Shown here: positions 44,040 through 56,636 of the stretch, piece after piece
Numbering within the stretch: the stretch's first letter is position 1
How the letters are laid out: each line of letters opens with the position of its first letter
Source: Datisca glomerata
Taxonomy: Eukaryota > Streptophyta > Magnoliopsida > Cucurbitales > Datiscaceae
Direction: 5' to 3'
Assembly: GCA_003255025.1 (NCBI GenBank)
Contig: QANY01009110.1
Span: forward strand, 1,922,001-1,986,000
Length of the DNA stretch: 64,000 nucleotides
Translations under genes and position numbers: made by a program
The notes under the pieces: generated by a model
The model's database searches: none
What the model was told of the DNA's origin: nothing
What the model saw: the letters and a program-made list of their open reading frames with translations, nothing else

Positions 44040-45912
44040 TGTTGGGATCGATCGATTTTAAAATTAAAAAAAAATATTTGAACCATGAACGGTTTGTGGG
44101 AGGAATATTAATTTTTTTATTTAACTTATTTATTCATATTAAATAATTTAAAACCAATTTTAGTTTGATCATGCGTATACAATATTAAAATGAATAGATT
44201 AAGGAAAGTAATTTTTTACCTTTACTCTGTATCGGAGAATTTCTGAACTGGTGGAACTCTCTCGAGCGTTATTCGTGTTCTTCAAGCTTTAAGATCAAAA
44301 TCACGAACTTGATCTTCCATGAACGATTTGCAAATTATTCCACCAATAACCACTCATTAATTTCAGAAATATATCTCAGAAGAATTTTACATAGAAATTT
44401 GAGTATGAGCTCTCAAAATGATTGAAGAAAAAAAATCAAATCTTCCCCCTTCAGATTGAAGAAAACTAATTTTCTCTTCCTTTTTGTGTGTTGATAACAA
44501 CAACTGTATCCTCATTATCTCTTTACAATCAAATTGCTATTAGATATTTATCTAAAGTTAATTTTCGGTATTTACAAATATACCTATATATTATAAATCT
44601 TCCAAAAATTCCCTAATTATCTATTATTGCCTAAAAATTACATGATCTCCTAGAGTTTTAGTTGTGTCAAATTTCATCAATTCAATTGATAAATATAATT
44701 GATCATTATCATTCAATTAATTAATTTATTTTATTTAACTATTTATGTAATAATTAGAAAATAATAAATAATTAATTTAATATAACAATTACACTGATCT
44801 AACTTAAGTGACATCGCCTATCACATATAGGTGTAGGAAATATGACTTGGCACCAAAACACATTTTGATCCAACTTAATTCATATTTCTATTTATGTTCT
44901 GTGAGCTATTTCTGAGACTGAATGGACAAACATGAATAAAGCTTAGTATTCAAATACCTGGCGTCCATAAATTCCCGACATATTTAATCATGACATGGTA
45001 CGACTCCACTATAGGTTCGATTCCGAATCAACTCTCGATTCATGCGAGCTATTTCTGTTGGTTTAATAAACTCTATTTTTTTCACGGTGCACAGAATATT
45101 TTAACATAACACCCATCCTGAATATCAGTAACAAGAGTGTGATATAAAATTATCATTTTACCCCTCTTGTTATTATTTCCTTAACTCATTTATTGACTGT
45201 GAATAAGAAAGGCATTATAGTGAATTGTCTCGGACAACTCGCAAGTCTTATTCAATGACTCATTTCATCGAATACTTGGTCAAGTTAAATTATTCACACA
45301 CCCATCGATAAAGCATAAGGTGATATTGTTGCTTTCGCAATCCAACCATGAATTTTCATATCTGTGAATCACGCAACTCCTACTTAATTAAATTACAATC
45401 CCAACAACCAAGGTATTGCCCGCTAATTCAAACTCACTCATTTGACATATTGAATATTACAATTAACCAAGTCATGTTACGTATTCACCTCAGGATTAAA
45501 GTAATTACAAAAATACTCTTAATGTGTAACAATTAGATTTAGAGCTAGACAAATGGTTTTGGGCTTTAAACTAATTTGTTACCGATTTCTTCAACATGTT
45601 CATAACATGTCTAGGTTAACCATCTGACATCCAACGGTTCAACCTAACAGTCGTAATCGGATTCAATTGCCCAATCGATTCTAAGACTGTGAATATCGTT
45701 CTGAACTATTTCAGAAGAGTTCGTATGGTGATGCTTCCATTTTACTCTTGTTTCATTAACAATAGTTTCAAGACTTGAGAAATTTAAACACACTTTAATT
45801 TAAAATAAAATTTTCAATTTATTCATTAAAAAATCAGTAATACAAATGTCTGAGAAATAACTAAATACAAATAAATAGTTATTAGACGCTACTTTATGGA
45901 CATATTCCAACA
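44040..45912 (-). mobile_element. Putative solo LTR nested in the copia element
   Basis: The plus strand begins TGTTGGGATC and ends CATATTCCAACA. On the minus strand it starts TGTTGGAATATGTCCATAAA, a typical copia-LTR start, with 6-bp TGTTGG/CCAACA terminal inverted repeats. The flanks are CAATA and CATTA, which could be a target duplication with one change. No coding sequence lies inside. Protease remnants stand before it and integrase remnants after it. Confidence 0.65.
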
Positions 45913-46700
45913 CATTATTGATAAGTATATGAACAAGAGTCTTTTTTGAGATAGAAGGATGTAAAGGACCGTGACGTTAATGTTGGAATATATTACCTGA
46001 GTGAACAAGTGAAAGTCTAGGTGAATGGTGGTTGTGGGTATAATGCTAATTTTATTGACGGGTACTCTAGATATGACTACGTTTGTCTTATGTTTCTCAA
46101 TTATGAATTTTTTGAGTAATTAAAAAGTTTAGAACGAAAGTCGAGAATGCATTAGAGAGACAAAATATGTCTGCTCGATTTGATCGAAGAAGTAAATACC
46201 TTTTAATGACATTCACAGACTACAAGGTGAATATCGAGATTGTATCTCAGTTGGTTACATCTAGGTCACCCGGAGAATAGTGTAACAGTAAAGAGAAATG
46301 TTTCTTGTAACATGATGAGATCTATGTGTAGTTATTTAACTGGCCTATTTTTTTAGGATTAGCTTGATAGAATAAGCATTTTGAATCTAACATCATCTTT
46401 GACAGTTCTTGAAACACCACACGAATTATGGAATGTTTGTAAATCTAGTTTACGTAACCTTCATATATGTGGATGTCCATCACACATGCTAAGAAAGAAT
46501 GTTGCCAAGTTAGATGGTAGATCAAAATGAAATCTAACTATAGTCTTGTAAAAATTAATGTGGGTTATTTGTTTTTATAGTACCAATAATAAGAAGTGTT
46601 TGTAAGTATAAATATTGTATTCTTACAAGAATACTATATTTCAAAAGTAATATCTAGACTCACACAAACTTAGAATAATTATTCGATAGTGCACGCGTCA
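45913..46700 (+). pseudogene. Copia integrase remnant
   Basis: Near 46060 the frame reads IDGYSRYDYVCLM, matching the copia integrase IDDYSRYGYVYLM motif (first catalytic Asp region; the second D is now Gly). An EFKAEVEN-like stretch follows near 46130. Otherwise decayed. Confidence 0.65.
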
Positions 46701-47900
46701 CCTAATCCAGATGATAATAGTTAAGTCTAGAAGTTAGTGAGAATCCAGTTAGTCAAGAGAATAAGAATGAAGTACTTCCTAATAGTACATAACCTTATTG
46801 TAGCCAGAGCGTTTCTCATTCAATGAGAAGTAAATGTTCCTAGGAGAGTCTAATATGGTAATCCTAGTGGAACATAAGTGAGATACCAATCACTACATTA
46901 TAATGGGAGGGGATCATGAACAACTGAGAGATTCATGTTCAAGTGAGAGACGTTCGAGTCCATCTCAGAAAAACATGACTCAGATCCCAAAAAGTGCAGA
47001 GAGATTGTAAATGATGTAAAGTAAATCATTGACTTCAAGCAATGGAATCTGAAAATGATTCCATTAATCATAATAGAGTTTGAAAGCTTGAAAATGATTC
47101 CATAGACGCAAGGTCAAGACCTTCAAGGTTAGACTTAGTAAGAAATGACATACTTAGAGAGAGGATACTAAGTATAGCACATCATTTTTTAATGGCCATG
47201 CTCATGTCTAGATATTGTATCCATTGTAGCTCATCTCGTTTACAAATTTTGACAAATGAATGTCAAGAACGCTATCTTGTATGATGATCTTGCAGCAAGA
47301 ATCTTTATGTCTCAATTTTTAGATTTGTCATTGAAGATCATGGATAATGATATACATTATGCATTAGTCCAGTGGTGAAGTTAAGCATTTATTAATGAGT
47401 TAGAACATTATGTTGATCATACAATCAAAGTTTTGGTTTTGATCAAGGACATAATGAGCCATGTCAGTACAAGAGACATGAAGGAAACATGATGATTTTA
47501 ATAAAATGCATAAATGTGCAATGTAGGGTTTTAATAAAAGGGCTGGTTACCCTTTTATGCTTGAAACCTATGTATTATGTCAGTGTCTTATAACATAGAA
47601 TGAAACAAATAACATGAAGACACTCCTTTGTTTTCGGTAGTGGAAAGCATATATCAGTTAAATCTTAGAGGATTTCACTGGATAGTTGTGAAACATATAT
47701 TCAAGTATTTTGGGAGAACGAGAGATTATGTGTTTGTCTATCATGGTGAGAATCTCATACCAGTTCGGTATATGGATTAAAATTTTCAATTAGATTACTT
47801 CAGCGGTAGAACCTAGTAGGCCAGTTTACGAAGACTTAAGCCACAATGTCTTTGGGTCACATGTAGAGAACATGAGGGTTAAACTGGTTGTAGAGGTGCT
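46701..47900 (+). pseudogene. Copia RT and RNase H remnant
   Basis: At about 47249 the frame reads MNVKNAILYDDLAARIF, close to the copia RT motif DVKTAFLNG-L-E-IYM. Near 47675-47745 HWIVVKHIFKYFGRTRDYVF matches the copia stretch between RT and RNase H. Both are in plus sense in the expected order. Many stops. Confidence 0.7.
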
Positions 47901-47901
47901 T

Positions 47902-47917
47902 TGGGGAAAGTGAGAGA
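47902..47917 (+). other. Copia polypurine tract
   Basis: GGGGAAAGTGAGAGAT stands directly before the second LTR start TGTTAGG. Copia elements usually have AGTGGGAGATT-like tracts here. Confidence 0.75.
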
Positions 47918-49190
47918 TTGTTAGGATTGTGCCTTAAAACCACTGAAATTCTATTGTATATATTGAGACATTTAATTCTGATTAATAATAAATAATTTAT
48001 TCTTATATTATACGTAATACATCCTCATAAAAAGTTCACAAACATAATAGTACTTGGTTTATGGGTCCTATGTAGTTTAGCTCATGGGAACAATATATTT
48101 AGATAGTGAGTCCATAGATTCTCAACAGTAAAATTCATAGACACTTTTAATTAAGTGACATAGTACATCTTAGATAATTCATTGTGGTCATAATAAACTA
48201 AGCGCTTATTACCTCTACTAGATTATAGAGATTTGATAATTTTACTTGAGTCATCAAATATAAGAATGATCATAGTTGACCAGTAGAATGAATTTGGAAC
48301 CTAATGATACTAAGATGTGTATAAATATTATGTCGATAGTAATGAACCTAATTATGCACAGTACTATATTATGAAGAGGCATTACGTAATGAATAATAGA
48401 CCAACATCGAGTAATATAAAATATACTTGGAGTTCAATTATGATTATATAATGAAGTTAATCATAATTAATAATTAATAAATCTGATTATGAGTTTAATT
48501 GATAGAGTTTATTAATTATGTAGCCAAATACATTATCCTTATGGTTCATTTACTAACCTCAAATTTGTGTTACCTTGTGCAAGACTTATTTAATAAACAA
48601 GTGACTCAACGTGAATATTCTATAATCAACTAAGTGATCTAAAAACTAACTCGACGTCATTTCTAAAAAGTTAAAGATTAATTAAATTTAGTTAATTTAA
48701 TTTTAATTAATTAGATTTTAAAAAAACGAGCATACAATTGAGAATTTTCCCAACCGTTGCTTTGTTTCATGAGTTATGATTATAACCCATGTGAAGTGAT
48801 GTGCATTTTTAAGCCATTTTCTCCAATAACTGTTTTGGTGGTTGTTTACTTCATATCTTAAGAAATGAAGAAAATTGATATGGCCGATTTTCTGTTCTGA
48901 AGCCACCTTTCCAGAAAATGGTTTTCATACGTACTTTTCACAAAAATGAATATTCTATGGCCAGATCTTTTTGTTTTTGGAAGAATAAAAAGACATGAGT
49001 TAGTTTTTGGGTTTTTATTTTTATTGGAGTGCCCGCGGATTCATGATTTTAGTTGACAATTCGAGAAATATCAAGAAAAATTATGAGATTTCAATTTTCG
49101 ATCGTCACGCTTCAATATATATTTTCCTCATCCTTAATATAACTAGGTTATTCCTCAAAATTTTCAAGATCTTATTTTTTCCGCTCCATT
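47918..49190 (+). repeat. Copia 3' LTR
   Basis: It starts TGTTAGGATTGTGCCTTAAA and follows the 39818 LTR with many changes and one large gap near its start. A 62-codon minus-strand frame and a 61-codon plus frame inside are chance ORFs. The right end is set where similarity fades, so a target duplication could not be checked. Confidence 0.75.
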
Positions 49191-51059
49191 GATTCTTTCA
49201 GATTTAAGTATCATAATAATCACACATTTTAAAAAGATAAAGTTTTATATCCATCATTATTCAATTAATATAAGTTCTTAAATCATTTCAATTCATCATT
49301 TAATCATAAAATGATGTTATTCATTCAAAATTATGTGTAGTATACAATTATATACTTGTAGTATATAAACATGTACCTATCACTTGAAAAATATTTATGA
49401 AAAATTATACACATCATCATAAAATCAGTATCAGTCATTAAAATCATTTCAATCTATATCCCTATCATAAAAGAATATCATTAATTACAAAATTTATATA
49501 TATCATAAGAAGTTAACTATCAATCATCACATCAACAATATCCATCACCTAATATATCTTTCTGTATTTTCAGTCATATCTGTAAAATATAAAAAAATGG
49601 ACATTAACTAAAATATAAAACCTAAAGTAACTTACGACATGTTTACTAAATGATAAATGTAATGAATGACATGACAATGGTAAAATGTAAGGTAAAAGAA
49701 GGAAATGATAAATGAATGAAATGATAACAAATTTTCTCTTAGATGTGTTAACTAATTGTTTGTAATCGGAATCATAAAGGAGTTGTAGTTCTCTTTAATC
49801 TATTTATTAACCATCGGCAATCGAAATCAAACATGCAAAATTACCTGTTTAGCCTAATATGAACTTTTTTTTACCTTTTGTGATTTATTTAAGGGTGAGA
49901 TTGAGTTAGAATTTGACCTAATATGGCATATATATGACACTTTCATAGTAAGTTAGAAATTGACCTAAAAGAAATTAAAGTAGATAAATGACCATTTTCT
50001 AGTTACTTTAGTTGTAAATTTTTATGATTTGTCAACAATGTCCTTATCTCATGTTTCTGCTCAACTTTTTTTAATTCGGGGATTAATATCAACAAATAAA
50101 ATTTGAAATAAAATTTAAAATATGCAATTACTAATAATTCTTATAACTACTTCTAAATTTATGGAATATTTGAAAGATGATTTTTAAGTAGATAATTAGA
50201 TAAATGAAATATCTAAAAAAATATCAAATATTATTTTTAAAAGTCATATTTTAACTGAGATCTATAAATTTACAAGACTAAATTAATTTTGTGAAAAAAA
50301 TATCACATTCTAATTTTTAAAAAATATATTTTAAATATTACTTTTTAATACATAATTTAGAGCGCAAATACAGAATTGAAAAAAATATTAATGAATATGT
50401 AAAAGAGAAATTAGGCATAAAAATTGGAAATTTTTTTGAATATGGAAATTTTGAACTTTAATTATATTTTAAATAAATAATCATAATATAATATTATATC
50501 ATCATGATATATATATATATATATATATCACATTAATATTTTAAATATGTCACAATATATAATAAAACATTGTTTTAATTACTACTTAAAAAATATAACT
50601 AATATGAAATGTAGGGTTTGTTAGTTTAATAAATGTTAGAGGGTATTATTGAGATATTATAGAGAAAAGTGATTGAGTGGTAATGAAAAATATGCCCTAC
50701 ATCAAAAAAGGTGAATGATAAAATTTATTATTATCTAGGATTAGGAGAGAGTAATAATTTAATCCAAAAAATCAGTGATCATACACCATTTCCTCTCTTC
50801 CCTTTACTGATCGATGAACAAGCGCCTAAATACTTAATTTTCCATTACTTAAATAGAGCCTCTTATCTCGTTTCCCCTTGAATTTAAGCCAACGGCCCAA
50901 AGACGTCAACTCCTTAACAGAAGGTCTCCTATTTGCTGAACAGAAGATTGTCTCCGACCTGAACGGACCTTGATTAGATAAAGATTGTTATCTTCATCTT
51001 TCCCTTGTCCTCAGTAAAGACTCACATCCTAACTGGCACGTAGCTTAAAGCTGTCACAT
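49191..51059. other. Host intergenic DNA
   Basis: AT-rich, no coding sequence. Contains ATCAT-rich stretches (49200-49560) and an (AT)n microsatellite (50505-50528). GC content rises from about 50800 towards the gene. Confidence 0.55.
50505..50528. repeat. (AT)n microsatellite
   Basis: A run of alternating A and T of about 24 bases following CATCATG. Confidence 0.85.
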
Positions 51060-51085
51060 CACGTGCTTCGCCCTCTATAATTATA
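51060..51085 (+). promoter_or_regulatory. Core promoter candidates of the host gene
   Basis: CACGTG (G-box) at 51060-51065 and a TATAATTATA box at 51076-51085, 77 bases before the ATG. The spacing fits a plant promoter with a short 5' UTR. A G-box can bind bZIP or bHLH factors; use here is inferred. Confidence 0.5.
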
Positions 51086-51161
51086 TGCTTACAATTCAGA
51101 TATTGGGCAAATCGGCATCCGCCTACCAAACCGGAGTTACACTTAACACAATCACTTAAAA

Positions 51162-53990
51162 ATGGCGGAACCGTCCGATGCGGAGAAGCCCAACGGTGAG
51201 CCGTCCGTGGTGGATGTTACAGAAGATGATGGGGAAACAATTAGTGGAACCAAAGGGGCCTATGCCGATACCGAGAGTCAAACATTGTTCGGCGCTCTCC
51301 GCCGTCTGATATCGGAGATTTTCTCCCCTGATTACGTGACGAATGCTTCCTTGGTTCACCGGATCAAGATCTCCGTCGCTGAAAACGGTCATTCCGTTCG
51401 AGAAGCTTTGAGAAACACAAGTCGTGATGTTCTCAACTGGACTCGAAGGGGCAGTCCTCTCCGAGCTCTCCTCGTTATTTCTGTGAGTTTTTGCGAACCT
51501 CTACTATTGGCTTGGCTGTACCTTGTTCTGTTACTTCCTGATAGAAAAAATTCCTGATTTTAGCGTTTCAAAGTAAAAATGAAATTGATCATTTGGAAAT
51601 TAGTCATACAGTGTTTAATTGGGGATAACTTTGTGTATGATTGTGAGATTTTAATGGACTGGGACTCTAATAAGTTATGATAACTTCTAATCCGAAAGAT
51701 CACTGTTGCATTTATTATTTATGAAGCCTTGAATCTCCTACAGACTTGACATAGTCTAGCAGAGAAATCATGCTTAAGCCACTATATAATCTATGCTCAT
51801 CTACGCTGGTGCTACACCCGGTTCCTTTCATACTTCATTCAGAGCTGATATGAGCTATCAAAGCGGAACTACCCTCTAACTTTGTATGTGAAGATGTTTC
51901 CAAGTTAGGTCAATTGGTGGGCATCAATCCGGGACTTGAAGTGTTGTATCACACCAAGACTTCCCACAGTTAAGCTGAGTTTAGGATGGTGAAAAGAAGT
52001 CTGTTCCCCTCATAAACAGTCTAATTAGAATGGTGAAAATAAACAGTCTAATTAGAATTTTGTAAGGATTATGACAATAAATGGATAACCTGATAGAGCT
52101 TCTCCAAAAATTTCTGTCAACTGACGGAGGTCTGAAAAGGAAAATTTACTTTCTAAAGAAAGAAAGGAAATCATTACGATTCTGTGGCAATTCATAAGAT
52201 TAGATGCAGTTGAGTTGAGTCTTGAGTGAATATCATATTGCTTCAGAGGAATAAGATGTGTCGAATTAGTTCATTGGTAATGCGATTGTGCTTTACTTGC
52301 CTTTATATGGTGTCAAAGGAGGCTGGTGGTTCCTCCATCTTTTTTTTCCAAAAATGACTAAGATTTGTTGTCCTTAAAAAATATACTCCTTTCACAAAGA
52401 TCATGTTTTTTGGTATACGTCAAAGTTACTCTTTTGAATGTCAAATGAAAAACTAGAAGTGCTTTGAAAATCAATTGATAACTATTTTCCCGAATGCCTC
52501 TTCTAGTAAAGTAAAAATCACCAGTGGTCTTTATTGATCCTCAGCTTCTCCTGTGAAGCTATGAAAAGGAATTATTTGTTTTTTGACTAGGAGATATCTA
52601 GCATAAGCCTATTTGAACTAGTTTCTCTCTAGCTAATAGATGACCTTAGAAAGCTTAAAGTTTCCCTGTTTAGAGCTGGGTCATTTTAATGTTTTAGTTA
52701 TGACAGTTGGCACATCGAACACGTATTGTTGCGATTTCCTTCTGCCTTCCATCTCTTGTGGCTAATTCACCCATCTAAGTTGCAGTTTATAAAGGAACAT
52801 AAGGTGATCTCATGAAGTGCGTGCAAGTGTGTTTGATTAGTATTCTTACGCAAGCCAAATTCCCCTGCATTTGAATGAAAAAAAGGGAAAAGAAAAGAGC
52901 ATATAAAAGATAGATGTGGTTAACTTCATCCTCCTCATTTTTCCCACTCTTGAAGAGCTTATGTCTGTATTTTATTTGATTTATTTTTTAATTGCTGCAG
53001 GTTGGGACGATTGCTCTTCTTGCTTTGACAGGATTGCTCATCTTTATGCTTTTCTTCCTGGCAGCAACTGTTAATGCCATCATTATATCTCTTCTTATGT
53101 CTTTGGTAGCCGCAGGAGGCTTCTTGGCTCTCTTCTTTGCCTTTGTTACAGCAATATACATTGGAGCTTTATCAGTAGCAGTGTTTGTCATTTCCACTGC
53201 AACAATTGGTGCCATTGTTGCTGTTTTAATAGCTACAGGTTTCTTTATTAACATTTCCGTTAGCCGAAACTTTCATGCATGCACACTCGTAATCGTAATC
53301 ATTTTCTCTACTTGGCATAGGCCCAACCAGTTTCATTTTCAGACTTTTGATCTATCAATGATTTAAATAATATAAGAAGTGAGCAAAACTATTATGCATT
53401 ATTTGAAACTGCATGATTTTTAGCTAAAGTTGGTATTAAAGACTTTGGGTGACTGCAAGGCTCTATGCTGTGAATGGTGTCTTGATTTTGCTCGGTGGCC
53501 CTCCATAGGCGGTCAAATTCTTTTTAATACGTATTTTTGCTTTGTGTCCTTGTGCATGGGAAACCCAGTTGATTTTCCTTTTCATATCAACAGATCAAAT
53601 CCATGCCTAAAATTATTATTTTCATTTTTTCGCATATTTGTAATTTGTTGCTTTAGCAATAAAACCGTTTTCAGCTAATATTTTGCGTAGGAACTCTAGC
53701 TTTATTATGAACAATAGCATGATCATGTTCGTTCTTTTTGCTTAATTAACACATTTTATTACCCTCTCAAGATGATTAAATATAAATATGCTTCAGAGTT
53801 CAGACATATCAACTCTTGACTTATCCATGTCAATGTTGTTTTAGGTTGGATTGGGTTCTTCTTGTTGGTGTGGTTAGTGACGAGGAAAAGTTTCGGTCTC
53901 GCTAAGCGCTCATTGAGTGTGACGGGATCAGCACTCTCAGCTTACTCTTCTGTCAGGCACTCCCGCCATGCCAACAAAGTTTCCGACTGA
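51162..53990 (+). CDS. Plant membrane protein of unknown function, three exons, 234 aa
   Basis: Exons 51162-51482, 53001-53238 and 53845-53990 (705 bp with stop) join in frame. Introns have GT...AG ends (GTGAGT...GCTGCAG; GTTTCT...TTTTAG), of 1518 and 606 bp. The ATG context is AAAAATGGCG. Residues 1-50 are acidic and hydrophilic, residues 50-100 hold ALRRLISEIFSPDY and DVLNWTRRGSPLRALL. Residues about 98-203 are almost wholly hydrophobic, enough for three or four membrane spans (GTIALLALTGLLIFMLFFLA, then Gly/Ala/Ser-rich). The tail is basic (TRKSFGLAKRSLS). I recognise a conserved plant family but no function. It looks intact and is the only credible host gene here. Reading through either donor site gives false longer ORFs. 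Confidence 0.85.
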
Positions 53991-54000
53991 AGAAGCGGTT

Positions 54001-54006
54001 AATAAA
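54001..54006 (+). terminator. Candidate polyadenylation signal of the host gene
   Basis: AATAAA 10 bases after the stop codon. TGTGTAGG and TTGTACATATT follow, which fits a plant 3' end region, though cleavage may be further downstream. Confidence 0.4.
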
Positions 54007-56239
54007 ATTTCTGTGTAGGCCTATGCCTTGTACATATTCTTGCTTTGAATAGCTGAAGCTTTCATGTACTTACATTAATGAGGTTGCTCTATTAGATGCG
54101 ATTGTAGTTTGGAAGCCGAGATATAGAGTTCCTCTATTATTCTGTAATTTATTATTTGTTTTTGGAGTCTGGTTTGATATACTCTTTTGGCATACACTGA
54201 TGATGATTCAATATGGGAGTATTTTTATGTTTGTAAGTGTTTTGTATTTGAAAATATTATTTCAGTTAATACATGTTTTGTAAGTGTTTTGCTTGACGTT
54301 TTTTGTTAAGTTGAACAGAAATTGTGATTAGAAGGGTAGAAAAACAGCTGACAGGTCTAAGATTTTAATGTAGGGGGCACCGTTAGATATAAAAACAAAT
54401 GTTAAATTTGTAATTTTTTTCTTAAAAATTTCACACTCTTTTATTATAATTATTTTAAGATATTACATTTTTGACATGAACTAATTCTTATTAATATCAT
54501 CAAGATAATTGAATATATCAATAATTAATAATTATGTTTTTTGTTTTTTCTTTAAATCGCAATAATGACGTGTTACTACTCTATTATAATCAAATTAAAT
54601 AAAAATAAAATAGAAAATAATATTTTCTAAGAAATCTTAGATTCTAAAATGCATTATCTTAATAAATTAAAATGTCAAATTAAGTTATGTATTTAAATTA
54701 AGATTCAAGTTCTTAGTTTTTTTATTCAAATTATGTTTGATTTAAAAGTATTAAAAATAATATATGACTATCTAAATTTGAGTAATACATATCAAATGAA
54801 AACAATAAAAATTATGTATCTATGAGTAAGAAATAAACTTTAAAAAATTGTACAATGAATTAAGAGTATCAAAGATAAAGTAATCAAATTTTTGAGAAAG
54901 TAAAATAAAAATACTATTGGACCAAAAATTGAGTAAAAGAAGTCACCTAAAAAAATTAAATTCAAGTAATTTGATACAAAATAAGTTAAATCTAATGCCA
55001 AAAGTTAGTAGAATCATAATAAAAAATAACAAAAAGATAGACGCATTGTTAAGTTGGAGATAGTGAAACTTGAACTCAAAACATCTCTTTTTAAAAAATA
55101 AACATTTATCAATGTACTATATCATAATCCACAGGAGACACACTATAAAATAATTTTAAAAACCATACAAAACAGTTGCTATCGAAAACTTAAAAAAATT
55201 AAAATCGAGGGGTCGGGAACACATGCCCCTCCTGATCTCAAGGTAAGTCCACCCCGGTAGAAAAGTGCTTTTGTTAGTTAGAAAAAAAACAAAAGAAACA
55301 CATTTATAAGATTACTGGTCAAAGAGATAAAGAGACATGAATGTCATTTGATTTTTTCTTTTGGGTGTAAAACTACAGGCGTCTCCACCTCTTTAGAGCG
55401 AGACTAATCTTTCTTGGCTTGGCGTAGGTGTAAGGCATGATCACAACAGATAAGTATAAGACCTGACCATAAATATTTTGGATGAAAGTTGAACTCGCAC
55501 ACAGCCCAAACAATTAGACTTCACTGAAGCGCTTTAACCACTAGCGCCACATTTAGTGGTTAATCTTTCATTTCAATCAATATTTTGTCCAATAATATCA
55601 CTTGGTCTTTCATTTAATCAATTTGCATTTTAGTTGCTCACAAATTTGTATTTTAAAACAAAAGTTAAAATCTTATTCTTTTGGTTGTCCATTTGCAATT
55701 TAGTCATTTTTTAAAAAGATATTTTAGTTGCTCACCTTTTATGATGGTAGCTTAGTCCAATTTTGAACAGACGACAAAACCATTAGTAGCATCAAAACCA
55801 CTAATAGGAAGAGTATATGCTTGCCTCATGGATGATTGACGCATGGGTAGTCAAAACTCACATTTTAAAGATAAGACAAAAAAGAGTATTTATAAGACCT
55901 CGTCAAGAGCATATGCTTCCTTTTAGGTGTTGATCGGTCCTAAAATTCTTCCCATCAAACAATTATGTGAACTAGAAAGAAATCGTGTGGCAGCTTGCGT
56001 TCCTCTAGCTAGTAGTTTTAACGTCTGTACAAGTTGAACCGGTTGTGCCATATTTATAAAAGGTAAGAGACTATAATATCTCGTTTTGAATTTGAGAGAC
56101 AGAAGTGCAACTGGATTTGAAGGTGGGAAATCATGAGTATATCTCATTCTTAGTTAAAATGTATTTACAAATAAGTATGAACAAGTTTTAAATATAATCA
56201 CTCAAGCTATAGTATCAAAAGAGAAAAGGGATATTTATA
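54007..56239. other. Host 3' flank and intergenic DNA
   Basis: To about 54300 probably 3' UTR. From there AT-rich with no gene. Two less AT-rich patches (about 55200-55260 and 55380-55560) look like old repeats but show no ends or coding. A 74-codon minus frame at 55923-56147 is not supported by any family. Confidence 0.45.
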
Positions 56240-56520
56240 ACTTACAAGTATTCAAAATTTGATTTGCAACGATTAGTTAGTGCTCCCGCCACTAATTAAT
56301 GTTGAGAAGAAAGAAGAAAGATTACAAAAGAAGAGAAAGAAAAAAGTTTTGTTTTTTAAAATAAGTTTTTCTCTCAAAATGAGTATGAGTGAAACGCAAT
56401 AGAGGCCAAAAGAAATCTTCTTCTTCCTCTTTTGTAATCTTTATTATTTTTTCTCAACAATAATTAGTGAGCATGAACACTAATTAATCGTTGTAAATAG
56501 AATTTTGAATACTTGTAAGT
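56240..56520. repeat. Inverted repeat of viral 3' leader sequence
   Basis: About 56240-56340 and 56421-56520 are near-exact reverse complements (ACTTACAAGTATTCAAAAT and its complement at the outer ends) with about 80 bp between. Both match the EPRV-2 leader (17040-17145). The left arm is minus-sense viral sequence, the right arm plus-sense, so two copies meet head to head. Confidence 0.8.
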
Positions 56521-56595
56521 TTTATTTTCCCTTCAATAAATATTTGAATACTTGTAAGTTTTATTTTCCCTTCAATAAATATTTGAATACTTGTT
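56503..56595 (+). repeat. 39-bp tandem repeat with AATAAA in each unit
   Basis: Units start (at GAATACTTGT) at 56507, 56546 and 56585. Each full unit holds CCCTTCAATAAATATTT. It is in the viral leader just before the PBS, where the viral polyadenylation signal could be. Confidence 0.85.
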
Positions 56596-56636
56596 TCCAT
56601 ACCTTGCACATAAATTAAACGCAATTCCGCCTTTAT

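Larger units (their letters stand above)
39818..49190 (+). mobile_element. Ty1/copia retrotransposon, heavily decayed
   Basis: Direct repeats start TGTTAGGATTG at 39818 and 47918. A purine-rich tract lies directly before the second. Between them, in copia order, are traces of gag (42962), protease (about 43690), integrase (about 46060), RT (about 47250) and RNase H-side sequence (about 47690). That order (integrase before RT) marks it as copia. No PBS was found with confidence. A solo LTR (44040-45912) is nested inside. Confidence 0.8.

Noticed and set aside
45348..45536. 62-codon plus-strand ORF
   Set aside because: Lies inside the putative solo LTR and has no recognisable domain.
53239..53678. 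Open frames in intron 2 of the host gene, including read-through to 53366
   Set aside because: A GT donor at 53239 and AG acceptor at 53844 give an in-frame, conserved-looking exon 3. The read-through residues look like intron.
55380..55560. Possible tRNA-derived SINE or tRNA gene
   Set aside because: Less AT-rich and with box-like words, but no cloverleaf, A/B-box pair or tail that I could establish.
55923..56147. 74-codon minus-strand ORF
   Set aside because: No family resemblance; it lies in intergenic DNA next to a viral fragment.
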